Made by a program: the position numbers and the translations under genes
The notes under the pieces: model-generated
What the model was told of the DNA's origin: nothing
Seen by the model: the letters and a program-made list of their open reading frames with translations, nothing else
The model's database searches: none
Shown: piece after piece, positions 52,447-61,282 of the stretch
Numbering within the stretch: the first letter of the stretch is position 1
Layout of the letters: each line of letters starts with the position of its first letter
Source: Bacteroidales bacterium UBA1715
GTDB taxonomy: Bacteria; Bacteroidota; Bacteroidia; Bacteroidales; UBA1715
Length of the DNA stretch: 64,000 bases
Reading direction: 5' to 3'
NCBI GenBank assembly: GCA_002317135.1
Contig: DCIX01000036.1
Span: 1 to 64,000, forward strand

Positions 52447-53590
52447 TATAGCACTCCATTAAAGAATTATAGATAACATCTTCCGAAAATTTATCTCTAG
52501 CATACTCCCGTAAATCACAAGGTTTATAACCATAATAGTTCTTGCGAATCTTCAACATTCCTTCCAATATACTATCAGCTTTTTTTTCTGTCACAATTAT
52601 TCCAATGTCACCCGTTATAATATCCCTTATTCCACCAGAATCTGTAGTAACAATAGGAATTCCTACAGCAAGTGCTTCCGCTAATGTCATACCAAAGGTT
52701 TCAATATCACTTGCTGATATCAAAACATGTACCTTTTGAAGTAAAAAAACAATCTCTTGTCTTGACATTTTATGAAACATAGTTACAGATTTTTGTAAAT
52801 CACAAGATATTATTTGCTTTTCTATCGTATTCCAAAGAGGCCCATCTCCAACAATAATCAATCTGTCGTTGGAATAATGTGAAATATACTTTTCCCACGC
52901 ATCAACTACCATATCAACATTTTTCCGTGGAATTAAATTGCAAATGATCACAAATGTAAAAGCATCATTTTTGTCAATCGAGTATTCTTTAAAGAAAGAT
53001 GCAGGAACAACATTATGCATAACTTGAACCTTGCTGTTGTCTATCGTCAATATTCTTTGCATTTTTTTAAGTTGAAAATGACTTACAAAGAAACATTTCT
53101 GAGATTCTTTGCAAACTTTTCGAGCAAACTTAATATCTCCTATTGTATATTGATTTGGTGCAAAAATAAAGCCCGAACTATGCTCTGTGTGAAAATAAGG
53201 GATTTTCAATTCTCTACCCAAAAAATTCGCAACAACACCTCCCATAAACATAGCATGACCATGTATTATATCTGGACTGCCGTATTTTTTTATATACGTA
53301 GAAACAGTATCTAACGATTTCCTGCATAAACGATTATACGATAAAATCCTAAACTTTGGAATATACACATTTGTAGCAACCCTCATTGTACAAATTCCTT
53401 TGTCTTCCTCAATGGAAATAATCTCTTTTGCTCCACGTAAAGTATCTACAAATGTTCCAGTAACATACGCATGAAGAAGACCAACAGTATGTCCTCTTTT
53501 CTGCAACATACGAGCTTGTTCCTCTACGAAACTCCCACCTACAGGGGTCTCTGCATTTTTATACCAAGATGTAACTATTAAAATGTGCAT
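52436..53590 (-). CDS. GT4 family glycosyltransferase
   Basis: 384 residues, GT-B fold. N-terminal MHILIVTSWYKNAETPVGGSFVEEQ, sugar-nucleotide domain from about 200 (FTFVIICNLIPRKNVDMVVDAW, IIVGDGPLW) and the E-x7-E motif in SDIETFGMTLAEALAVGIPIV. It acts at the cytosolic face of the membrane in repeat-unit assembly. It directly abuts the GT2 gene upstream. Confidence 0.93.
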   Translation of the reverse strand: MHILIVTSWYKNAETPVGGSFVEEQARMLQKRGHTVGLLHAYVTGTFVDTLRGAKEIISIEEDKGICTMRVATNVYIPKFRILSYNRLCRKSLDTVSTYIKKYGSPDIIHGHAMFMGGVVANFLGRELKIPYFHTEHSSGFIFAPNQYTIGDIKFARKVCKESQKCFFVSHFQLKKMQRILTIDNSKVQVMHNVVPASFFKEYSIDKNDAFTFVIICNLIPRKNVDMVVDAWEKYISHYSNDRLIIVGDGPLWNTIEKQIISCDLQKSVTMFHKMSRQEIVFLLQKVHVLISASDIETFGMTLAEALAVGIPIVTTDSGGIRDIITGDIGIIVTEKKADSILEGMLKIRKNYYGYKPCDLREYARDKFSEDVIYNSLMECYNVR

Positions 53591-54499
53591 TTATCCTTGT
53601 AATATCTGATGAAAAGGTAATTTTATACATGTTAAAACATTACCAAATGTTTTAGAATTATGCAATAAACGGCACGCAATAGAATACATTTCCCAATACT
53701 GTTGATTTACCCGTGCCATGTAAAGATACATTTTTAATTTTGCATTTCTATACAATTTAAAATCTTCATGAGAAATTAAGCAAGAAAATAAATCCACATA
53801 ATTTTTCTCTAAATCATTTATTGCATCAATATATCTATCCACATCACATAAGGAGACCTGTCTATTCCCCATTGCTACTGTTGATTCCGAATGCTGAACT
53901 ACACAATAGCCCTGTATCTTTGTTTGAACATAATCATATTGAGCCAACAATCGAAAATATAAATGTGTATCTTCCCATAAAGAAAAACGTGTGTCAAATT
54001 TATTCATTTCAAAAAAACATCTTGGGATGGCAGCCTGCCAAACTCCAATAACACTATTATTCAGAAACAGACTTTTCAATATATTTTTTTCGTTATTTGG
54101 AAGCAATACGCCAAAATGTTTTTTTACACCCTTATTTTCTATAATTACATCATGAAAATAAAGTATCTTTTTTTCTTCATTTTGATTTATTTGGTCATAT
54201 AAATCAGAAAGAAATGTTGGCATAAAATAATCATCACTATCTAAAAACAAAACAAAATCTCCCTGGGCGTGTAAAATTCCATTATTTCTTGCGGCACTCC
54301 GTTCTGCATTATCTTGATACACATACAAGATTCGAGAATCCTTATAGTTACTAACTATTTCTTTTGTGTTATCAGTACTACCATCATCAACAATAATAAG
54401 TTCCCAATCTTTGTAAAGCTGTGAAACAACGGAATAAATCGCTTTCGACAGAAAAGCAGCTCTATTGTATGTTGGTACTATTATAGAAAAAAAAGGCAT
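53591..54499 (-). CDS. GT2 family glycosyltransferase
   Basis: 302 residues, GT-A fold: SIIVPTYNRAAFLSKAI, LIIVDDGSTDNTKEI, ARNNGILHAQGDFVLFLDSDDYF (D-x-D metal site). The start overlaps the stop of the GT32-like gene by 1 nt. Substrate not known. Confidence 0.93.
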   Translation of the reverse strand: MPFFSIIVPTYNRAAFLSKAIYSVVSQLYKDWELIIVDDGSTDNTKEIVSNYKDSRILYVYQDNAERSAARNNGILHAQGDFVLFLDSDDYFMPTFLSDLYDQINQNEEKKILYFHDVIIENKGVKKHFGVLLPNNEKNILKSLFLNNSVIGVWQAAIPRCFFEMNKFDTRFSLWEDTHLYFRLLAQYDYVQTKIQGYCVVQHSESTVAMGNRQVSLCDVDRYIDAINDLEKNYVDLFSCLISHEDFKLYRNAKLKMYLYMARVNQQYWEMYSIACRLLHNSKTFGNVLTCIKLPFHQILQG

Positions 54500-55281
54500 T
54501 ATTTCTTTATATGTAGTTGACGTAATAAATGATACGCTAAATCTTTATAATATCTAATAGGTTGAATTGGCTGATGAATCAATCTCCGTCCGGCCAATTT
54601 CCAACCTTTAGCCCATCGGTTATTCCAAAAAAAACGAAATTCATCATCAAACCAAGCTGCATTCCACAAATGTACAGCAAAAGTATTAGACTGAACATAC
54701 GATTTAGGATTTACAGTATCAGCTTTCTCAAAAGGCATAGGACAAAAAGCAAAGTGTGGAAGAATTAGATTCCCATATATTATTTGCTCTTTGTTTTCAT
54801 ATTTTGCCAATCCATATTGTTGAAATATCGGAGTTATTACTTTAGGGATTTCTATATAACAATAATCTATCAAATCTTGTTCTGATAAATTCAAGTAATA
54901 TTCCAAACAAGATTTGATTATATCATTCCCTTTTTCCGATCCAACAACAACTGGCTCAACCATACCATTGCATGCAAAATTCCAAAAGGATTTATAATGA
55001 AGTAACATATCAAACGGCTTTATCATAAGCACATCTGTATCCAGAAAAATACCACCTTCATTATACAATATTTTTAAACGCATATAATCTGTTACAAAAG
55101 CCCATTTCTTATCTTTATAAGCTTTTTTCACAAAAGGATTATCAAATACAATATCCTTTGCTGTCCACTGTCGAAATTCATAACCTACCAATATTTTCTT
55201 CCAAGAACTTAAACATTCTTGAATTATTGTAGGATAAGACTCTCCACTAAACCAACAATAATGTATAATCTTAGGAATCAT
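54499..55281 (-). CDS. GT32-like capsular glycosyltransferase
   Basis: 260 residues. Starts IPKIIHYCWFSGESYP, the mark of the sugar-binding DXD family (GT32/OCH1-like), with the metal motif in GGIFLDTDVLMIKPFD and VTDYMRLKILYNEGG before it. It overlaps the next upstream gene by 4 nt. Confidence 0.92.
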   Translation of the reverse strand: MIPKIIHYCWFSGESYPTIIQECLSSWKKILVGYEFRQWTAKDIVFDNPFVKKAYKDKKWAFVTDYMRLKILYNEGGIFLDTDVLMIKPFDMLLHYKSFWNFACNGMVEPVVVGSEKGNDIIKSCLEYYLNLSEQDLIDYCYIEIPKVITPIFQQYGLAKYENKEQIIYGNLILPHFAFCPMPFEKADTVNPKSYVQSNTFAVHLWNAAWFDDEFRFFWNNRWAKGWKLAGRRLIHQPIQPIRYYKDLAYHLLRQLHIKK

Positions 55282-56240
55282 ATAGTAAGTTTATTCTTAA
55301 TACTTTTACAGCTTTCTACAACAAATCGTTTTATTAAACGAATATAAAAAACAAATTTTAATTTTATAGAAAACGAAGGATTTACATACTTAACTTGAAA
55401 CAAATTTTTATATGTAAAAAAACACAGCCAACGATCAACCAACCAATAATATTTTTTTTGTAGAACACATAAATTATTCGTTTTCGCCAGTTTTTTAAAA
55501 AAACGTATAATCTTTGTATTCTCATTCATTCGAACAACCTCTTTCTCAAGAGAAAAAATATTCCTAGTCGTTCTATCATGTTGACGCCAAAAATTAAGAG
55601 GTTCTGCAACATGAGCAATATCTCCATAAAAACAGAATTGAGCAAAAAACAACCAGTCGCCACAATATTGGAAACCTTCAGGGAACAATATTTTTTTTAC
55701 AATATCTTTCCTAAAAAGAACAGAACTCGTATTTGAAACGATATTCTTGTATGCCCAGTATTCTGAAAACAGAACCTTCCCTTCTTCTACAAAATCAGAA
55801 TCCCATTTTGTAGCAGATAAATCTTTTAACCATTGTGTTGTATCTGAATATGCAACTCCTTCCACATCAACTATAGAACTTTTGGAATAGACAAGCACAA
55901 CATTTTCAGTTATTTTTTCCACCAAACGTTCCAAAAAGAAAGGAGACGAATAATCATCGCTCTCTGCAATCCAAATCCACTCTCCTCTTGCCAAATTAAT
56001 ACCTTTTTTCCATTGTGAAAAAAGTGACCCTGAATTTGTATCATTATAGACAACATGCGAAACCTTGGGATGATTTCTATAATTTTCTATAATTGTCCGT
56101 GAATTATCTGTAGAGCAATCGTCCAATAATATAAGTTCATAATTTTCATAAGATTGATTAAATATAGTATCTATCCTCTGTTGTAGAAACAGAGCATGAT
56201 TGTAATTAGGGAGTATTATCGAAATAAATGCATCCTTCAT
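55278..56240 (-). CDS. GT2 family glycosyltransferase
   Basis: 320 residues from ATG 56240, which gives the usual ATGA overlap with the gene before it; an ATG six codons earlier would lengthen the overlap. GT-A motifs: SIILPNYNHALFLQQRI, LILLDDCSTDNSRTI and WIWIAESDDYSSP. The C-terminal 100 residues hold no membrane helix that is clear. Confidence 0.9.
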   Translation of the reverse strand: MKDAFISIILPNYNHALFLQQRIDTIFNQSYENYELILLDDCSTDNSRTIIENYRNHPKVSHVVYNDTNSGSLFSQWKKGINLARGEWIWIAESDDYSSPFFLERLVEKITENVVLVYSKSSIVDVEGVAYSDTTQWLKDLSATKWDSDFVEEGKVLFSEYWAYKNIVSNTSSVLFRKDIVKKILFPEGFQYCGDWLFFAQFCFYGDIAHVAEPLNFWRQHDRTTRNIFSLEKEVVRMNENTKIIRFFKKLAKTNNLCVLQKKYYWLVDRWLCFFTYKNLFQVKYVNPSFSIKLKFVFYIRLIKRFVVESCKSIKNKLTI

Positions 56241-57124
56241 TTTTTTGCCCCAAAACAAATTGCATGTTTAATGCGACAAAAAGCTAAAGCAACTTTATAA
56301 CTTTTTGAATCACAGATTAATTTATATAAATTTAACAAATATTTTTCATTAATTGATATTTGCTTTTCTAATTCGTCCCTTATTTCTAATACATCAATAT
56401 ACGAAATAAGTTTTGATAACATCACAAGACCTGCAATACGCCTATTAAATTCATCCGTAGTAGACCAGATTCCACTACCCCAACGATAAACGGCCATCAC
56501 ATGATCTAATCTATATATCAAACCTTTTTGAGCCAAAAGCATCCACAAAGGATAATCAGAAACCTTTAAACCTACTAAATTTGAAAAGTCAGATAGAATC
56601 TTTTTGTCTACTCTGAAAAGCACAGAAACAGTTTGAATATAATTTCCCTTTGCCAAATCTCTAATAGAAGTCGTTTCCGCAACCTTAGATGTTATATGAT
56701 CTTCTTTCATTTTATGTTCTAATAAATCATAAATCCTTACGGGATGGAAACACAAAAAATAATTCACATGACTTTCCAAAAAATCCACCTGTTTTTGCAA
56801 CTTCAACGGATCAGTCCAATAATCGTCCCCTTCGCACATGGCAATATATTTACCTTGAGCGCGTTCAAAGTTTATATTTATTCCAATGAAACCTTTCCCT
56901 TGTGAATACTGGTTTTCTCTTTGGTAATATGGTTTAAAAATATCTGGATATTTTTCAGTATATTCCCGAATTATATCGGCAGAATGATCTGTAGAGGCAT
57001 CATCATGCACTAATACTTCTATCGGGAATGTTGTTTTTTGCATAACAAAGCCTTCAAAACATTCGCGAAGAAAAGGTTCGTGATTATACACTAAACAACA
57101 AATTGAAACCAATGGAGTATCCAT
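56237..57124 (-). CDS. GT2 family glycosyltransferase
   Basis: 295 residues. VSICCLVYNHEPFLRECFEG, EVLVHDDASTDHSADII and YIAMCEGDDYWTDP are the GT-A and metal-site motifs; CEGDDYW is common in Bacteroidota capsule loci. It is the first gene of the minus-strand cluster. The gap upstream (57125-57287) has no full TAnnTTTG match, only a near one (TAAGTTTA), so its promoter is not decided. Confidence 0.92.
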   Translation of the reverse strand: MDTPLVSICCLVYNHEPFLRECFEGFVMQKTTFPIEVLVHDDASTDHSADIIREYTEKYPDIFKPYYQRENQYSQGKGFIGININFERAQGKYIAMCEGDDYWTDPLKLQKQVDFLESHVNYFLCFHPVRIYDLLEHKMKEDHITSKVAETTSIRDLAKGNYIQTVSVLFRVDKKILSDFSNLVGLKVSDYPLWMLLAQKGLIYRLDHVMAVYRWGSGIWSTTDEFNRRIAGLVMLSKLISYIDVLEIRDELEKQISINEKYLLNLYKLICDSKSYKVALAFCRIKHAICFGAKK

Positions 57125-57287
57125 ATCATTTACATTTTCGTAAACTTACAATTTTTATCGATACTACAAGCTTTTTCCAGTAATATTCTCACTGATTCTT
57201 CAACTCAACTATTTTATTACAATTACAAGCAGGGCACTGTGTTATTTTATGTTATAAATATCATTTACTTGTACAAACAAGAAATAC

Positions 57288-57623
57288 CTATCTTTTTTTC
57301 CGCATAACCAGATATAGATAATTCTTACCCTCCTTTGATAAATAACTTCTTCCCACCCATTTATTTTCTAATTCTGGGCGTGTTTTTATAAAATAAGACT
57401 CTACTTTATTTGCAAAATTTTCTGAACTTGTTACATACTTTATAACCATTCTTGTCCAACCAGAATGTTTCTGATGCTCATCAAACCTATTTTGAGGATC
57501 ACGACCAGTTATACCCACCTTCACATCCTCATAATAACGTAGATATTGAGATATTGCTCTATTAATATAATTTATAACATCTGCGGGACTACCTGTCCAA
57601 TAATCATATTCTACTTTTTTCAT
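57288..57623 (-). CDS. small GIY-YIG-like protein behind RloAB
   Basis: 111 residues. VKVGITGRDPQNRFDEHQK and the later ANKVESYFIK have the spacing of the Gly-Ile-Thr, Arg and Glu positions in GIY-YIG nuclease folds, but the opening GIY/YIG strands are not canonical. It lies 41 nt after rloB in the same direction and may be a third part of that defence unit. The family call is tentative. Confidence 0.5.
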   Translation of the reverse strand: MKKVEYDYWTGSPADVINYINRAISQYLRYYEDVKVGITGRDPQNRFDEHQKHSGWTRMVIKYVTSSENFANKVESYFIKTRPELENKWVGRSYLSKEGKNYLYLVMRKKR

Positions 57624-57664
57624 AAAAATTGCTATTGGTATCCAATAATTTAAAATAAATAAAC

Positions 57665-58312
57665 CTACATTTTATTATCTATTCCCAAAAACTGCCAAAG
57701 TTTATACATTTCAGAAACACTTTTCGATTGACATTCATCAAAATCAAAATGATTCAACCTTTCAAAATCCATTTGTTTCAAAAAAGGTAATAATTTAGTA
57801 AATAACCCTGTACTATAGTCTCTTTTAGACTTCGAATATTGTTCAAACAGACGATTATCAATTTGAAATTTCTTTAAATCTACCAACAATTCTGAATAGG
57901 TTTGATAATATTTACTAACAAACTGATTTTTGTGCAAATAATACCAATACTCAAAACAAGGATTATTGACAATTATGGTAATTTTATCCTTTAAGTCAAG
58001 ATTCATCAGAACTTTTTGACAATACGATTTAAAATCATTTACAGATTTATTTTTCGACCTTGCCTCACGGTTTTCCTTATTTACAGTATCAAAATCAACA
58101 ATCCAAAACACATGTTTATACCCTTTTCCACACGCATCTATAACATTCTTAAATTGTTGTTTTATGGAATTTCCGCTTAATTTAGGTTCTATTGTCATCT
58201 TCAGATTATAATAGTGCTGAAACAAACGTAAATACCATTGCTCCGTATCTCCTTCAACCACGACAAAATAGCCAAGTTCCCGTCCGTTTCTTTTATTTTT
58301 TCTTCGTGCCAT
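57665..58312 (-). CDS. RloB-like (AbiLii) TOPRIM-type protein
   Basis: 215 residues. The RloB family marks are present: a basic start (MARRKNKRNGRELG), FVVVEGDTEQWYLRLF with the TOPRIM Glu, VFWIVDFDTV with the D-x-D, and NNPCFEYWYYLH. The Lactococcus AbiL system pairs such a protein with an ATPase to abort phage infection. The start overlaps the rloA stop as TAATG, so the two proteins should be made together. Nuclease action is expected from the fold, not shown. Confidence 0.88.
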   Translation of the reverse strand: MARRKNKRNGRELGYFVVVEGDTEQWYLRLFQHYYNLKMTIEPKLSGNSIKQQFKNVIDACGKGYKHVFWIVDFDTVNKENREARSKNKSVNDFKSYCQKVLMNLDLKDKITIIVNNPCFEYWYYLHKNQFVSKYYQTYSELLVDLKKFQIDNRLFEQYSKSKRDYSTGLFTKLLPFLKQMDFERLNHFDFDECQSKSVSEMYKLWQFLGIDNKM

Positions 58313-59661
58313 TATTCTTCCGCAATAAACAATAAATCATTTGAAACATTAGGAATTCCACCTAATTTACCTACTGTATATGCATTATAAATGCTTGTTG
58401 TATTTCGAATTACTGAACTATCAAAATCAGCAAAAGAATATAATTCAGTTGATGCATCTTCACGTTTATTCGCTATCCATAAAGAATCTTTTCTAATCAG
58501 ATCTTTTTTTTGTAAAAACTCTCTATTATGCGTTGTAAAAAGGATTTGTGACGATTCAATATTTTTCAAATATGTCACAATAAATGCCTCATACAAATCG
58601 GGATGTAACGACGTTTCCAATTCATCTATAACCAGGATTCCCGATTTATTTTTTAGATATAACAAAATTCCAATCAAACCTAAATAGCGTTTTGTTCCAT
58701 CTGATTCTAACGATAAGGGAAGTTCAAATCTGCCATCACTTGCAGTATGATTCACTATTACATTAGAAAGTTGCAATCCCCCATCTAACGAATTAAGGTG
58801 AACATCTAATTCGCTAGAAAAAAATTCTTTCATATCTAAAGATATATTTTTCCCCATAGATTCAGCAACAATATCTTTTATTCCAGATTTTTTCTTTTCC
58901 AAGCGCAGATTCGTAATGTTAAAATCTGCATTTTTCAACATTCCAACGACATCCGATACTAAAGTTTCACTTTCTTCCAACTTTGATATTGTGTAATAAT
59001 AAATAGGTGTTTGAGGTGCAACAAAGTCAACATCCAATGTTCTGCACCAATCTTTTACATCTTTTAATGCTTTTATATCAGCACTTATTTGGGAAAAACC
59101 TGCTAAGACCGTCTCATTCACTAAAGTACGAATTTCGAGTTCTCTTTTAACAAGAACATCTATTTTCAACCCTAAATTAAATTGTATTATTGGTACTTGT
59201 TTTTCAATATCCGTTACCCTATTATAAATCAATTTAGATTTAGTTGCTGTTAAATATGGATATACCTGTAATTTCTCTGAGACAATAACTCTTTTATTAA
59301 ACTCAACTTGATAATTATATTTCGTTTGATTTATAACAAAATTCACCTCCATTTTTGAATTATGCAAATAACTCATCTTAAATGGTTCAAATTTCAAGTT
59401 TTCATTTTTATCAACTTGTTTTTTTTCTATTAGTGACTTAAAAAAAGCTACTGCAACCAAAACATTTGATTTACCAGAAGCATTTGCCCCATAAATAGAA
59501 GCTATCTTCAACAATTTCAATGGTTTCCTATTTGGAGCAACATCTGCAATGGTTACAAAATAATAATCTTCTAAACCTTTTACCTTCGTATCAGGCTCAA
59601 AAGTGATTGTTTGCCTATCTTTTATAGACAAAAAATTTTCTACAGAAAAATCTACTATCAT
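58312..59661 (-). CDS. RloA-like (AbiLi) AAA15/AAA21 ATPase
   Basis: 449 residues from ATG 59661 (MIVDFSVENFLSIKDRQTI). An ABC/SMC-like ATPase of the OLD-related kind: Walker A IYGANASGKSNVL near residue 55, signature-like block LSLESDGTKRYLGLIGILL, Walker B GILVIDELETSLHPDLY and a switch His in LFTTHNREFL. It partners RloB. The start at 59685 (TTG) would lie in the -7 box and is rejected. PARIS (AriA/AriB) is related but its second gene is a DUF4435 protein, unlike here. Confidence 0.9.
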   Translation of the reverse strand: MIVDFSVENFLSIKDRQTITFEPDTKVKGLEDYYFVTIADVAPNRKPLKLLKIASIYGANASGKSNVLVAVAFFKSLIEKKQVDKNENLKFEPFKMSYLHNSKMEVNFVINQTKYNYQVEFNKRVIVSEKLQVYPYLTATKSKLIYNRVTDIEKQVPIIQFNLGLKIDVLVKRELEIRTLVNETVLAGFSQISADIKALKDVKDWCRTLDVDFVAPQTPIYYYTISKLEESETLVSDVVGMLKNADFNITNLRLEKKKSGIKDIVAESMGKNISLDMKEFFSSELDVHLNSLDGGLQLSNVIVNHTASDGRFELPLSLESDGTKRYLGLIGILLYLKNKSGILVIDELETSLHPDLYEAFIVTYLKNIESSQILFTTHNREFLQKKDLIRKDSLWIANKREDASTELYSFADFDSSVIRNTTSIYNAYTVGKLGGIPNVSNDLLFIAEE

Positions 59662-59682
59662 GCCACATATTCTATTTACAGA

Positions 59683-59690
59683 CAAAAATA
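59683..59690 (-). promoter_or_regulatory. -7 box of the rloAB operon
   Basis: TATTTTTG on the minus strand, 21 nt before ATG 59661, with a TTG 18 nt upstream. Confidence 0.55.
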
Positions 59691-59818
59691 ACCTTTTTTT
59701 ACATTAAACAACCACAAAACACAATATCTTTTTTGTAAGTCATTTACAAAAAAAGACAATCTTTAAGACTACATAATCTATTTATATGTGATACAAGTAG
59801 ACGATACAAACCTTACCA

Positions 59819-59928
59819 TCACAAAAATAATTCTTGCAAATCCATATAGAAAAATTCTCAAATCTCTGCAAAGAAATTCTCAAATATTCACCAGAAAATT
59901 CTCAATTCTTCAGGCAAAAATTCTCAAA
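59819..59928 (+). repeat. tandem array D: 22-bp units without a DUF4143 gene
   Basis: Four units from 59841, 59863, 59885 and 59907, each ending in AAATTCTCAA(A/T), and a worn fifth at 59819. The first 8-9 bases vary between units. Read on the plus strand, TCTCAAATCTCTGCAAAGAA resembles arrays A and B read toward their ATPase genes. The rest of the gap 59686-60123 holds no gene. Confidence 0.88.
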
Positions 59929-60050
59929 TTATACACACAATAAATTAGCAATCAACAAGTTAACACAAATCACACACATCATTTTAACAAAGTACAGAAC
60001 TATCCCTTTGGATTTTGTAATTAGTTGAAAATTATTTCGGGATATCTTGT

Positions 60051-60119
60051 TACTTTTCTTTCAATAGCGAAAGAAAAGTAACCAAAAGAACGCCATCGAC
60101 CCACGCCTTCGCTAAAAAA
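60051..60119 (+). repeat. solo copy of the left end of a dispersed element
   Basis: About 68 bp that match 62855-62922 with only a few differences. It contains a hairpin (CTTTTCTTTC with GAAAGAAAAG), then AACCAAAAGAACGCCATCG and CCCACGCCTTCGC. The body of the element is absent here. Confidence 0.88.
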
Positions 60120-60123
60120 TGTA

Positions 60124-61083
60124 TCAATCAAACGACTGATTAGGTTGAATGGAAATTTGGCGGATTTCCTCAAACTCATTTGCAGATAAATCGTTTAAGA
60201 AATAGTTAATAGGATTAACTTTTTGTCCGCTTTTTATAATTTCATAATGTAAGTGCGAACCGGTAGAAACGCCTGTATTTCCAACTAAAGCAATTACCTC
60301 GCCTCTCTTTACTTTTTGTCCTTTACGAACCAATAATTCGGAACAGTGAGCGTACATAGATTGGTATTTATAGCCATGATCCAGCACCACCGTTTTTCCA
60401 TAGCCTCGTTCAAAATCGGCAGATTTCACTACCGCATCACCTGTTGCATAGATTTTTGTTCCCGAAGGGGCTACCAAATCTATACCAGAATGGGTACGCA
60501 AAGTCTTGTAAATCGGGTGCATACGGGTACCAAAACCAGAAACATATTTATATGTTTTCAATGGCTGAATGCTCGGAATATGTAACAACATTTCCTGCTT
60601 ATTTTTCGCCAAATCAACAATCGTGTCAAACGATAAGGATTGAATATACAATTTCTTAGTAAGCACATCTATGCGCTTATTTGTCTCCACAACCAATTCC
60701 ATATTAGGAATAGCTTCCAGCTCCGCATATCGATTCACACCGCCAAAACCACCATTTCGAACAGCATCGGGAATAGGTTCCGACTCAAACACCATTCGAT
60801 AGATATTGTTGTCCTTATCGGCCAAATCACCCAAAACAGTCTCCACGTTCTTCATACGACTATTCAAGTTTTTATATTGGCTGCGCAACATTTTATTCTC
60901 GTCCATTAACTGTTTTTCACGGGCAGATGGAAAGAAGTGTAACCACGTAAACATAAACGCAAATCCCACTACTACAACAACGACAACATACGACAAAAGC
61001 ATAAAAAAGATCTTCTTTGGAGATCGTTCTATCTTCTCGTAAGAAAGCGTTTCTGGATTATATCGGAATTTACTTTTTGACAT
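60124..61083 (-). CDS. M23 family metallopeptidase with membrane anchor
   Basis: 319 residues. One membrane helix near residues 27-50, a coiled coil (ENKMLRSQYKNLNSRMKNVE) and a C-terminal LytM/M23 domain with the zinc ligands in THSGIDL and SHLHYE, plus the MYAHCS block. It should cleave peptidoglycan cross-bridges in the periplasm, or regulate another enzyme; the zinc ligands look complete, which favours activity. It has its own -7 box within a reiterated AATTGA stretch. Confidence 0.93.
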   Translation of the reverse strand: MSKSKFRYNPETLSYEKIERSPKKIFFMLLSYVVVVVVVGFAFMFTWLHFFPSAREKQLMDENKMLRSQYKNLNSRMKNVETVLGDLADKDNNIYRMVFESEPIPDAVRNGGFGGVNRYAELEAIPNMELVVETNKRIDVLTKKLYIQSLSFDTIVDLAKNKQEMLLHIPSIQPLKTYKYVSGFGTRMHPIYKTLRTHSGIDLVAPSGTKIYATGDAVVKSADFERGYGKTVVLDHGYKYQSMYAHCSELLVRKGQKVKRGEVIALVGNTGVSTGSHLHYEIIKSGQKVNPINYFLNDLSANEFEEIRQISIQPNQSFD

Positions 61084-61100
61084 AATTACATTATAAAATG

Positions 61101-61108
61101 CAAATATA
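61101..61108 (-). promoter_or_regulatory. -7 box of the M23 gene
   Basis: TATATTTG on the minus strand, 17 nt before the start, with a TTG 18 nt upstream inside the simple repeat. Confidence 0.55.
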
Positions 61109-61146
61109 CAATTAATTGAGAATTGACAATTGAGAATTGAGAATTA
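61109..61146. repeat. AATTGA-type simple reiteration
   Basis: A run of the form AATTGAGAATTGACAATTG and variants. Similar runs stand at 30414-30445, 61268-61300, 62726-62754 and 63388-63420, all intergenic. Confidence 0.7.
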
Positions 61147-61204
61147 AAACCGCATTTTATACAGTCCTATCTATAACAACAAGGGTTGATTTTGTTTGCA
61201 ACAG

Positions 61205-61232
61205 GTAGAGACGGTGTGCACACCGTCTCTAC
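61205..61232. repeat. dispersed perfect palindrome, copy 2
   Basis: Exactly the same 28 bp as 5841-5868 (half GTAGAGACGGTGTG), between rimO and the M23 gene. Confidence 0.9.
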
Positions 61233-61282
61233 AACGTAATGATTTGTTTTTTTATTAATCATTCAAAAACAATTGTCCATTA

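Noticed and set aside
57665..59661. PARIS (AriA/AriB) defence system
   Set aside because: The second gene has RloB marks (EGDTEQWYLRLF, NPCFEYWYYLH) rather than those of the DUF4435 protein AriB; AbiL/RloAB fits better.
59819..59928. Array D as a small CRISPR array
   Set aside because: Units are 22 bp with only about 12 constant bases and 8-9 variable ones; spacers and repeats are far too short and no cas genes are near.
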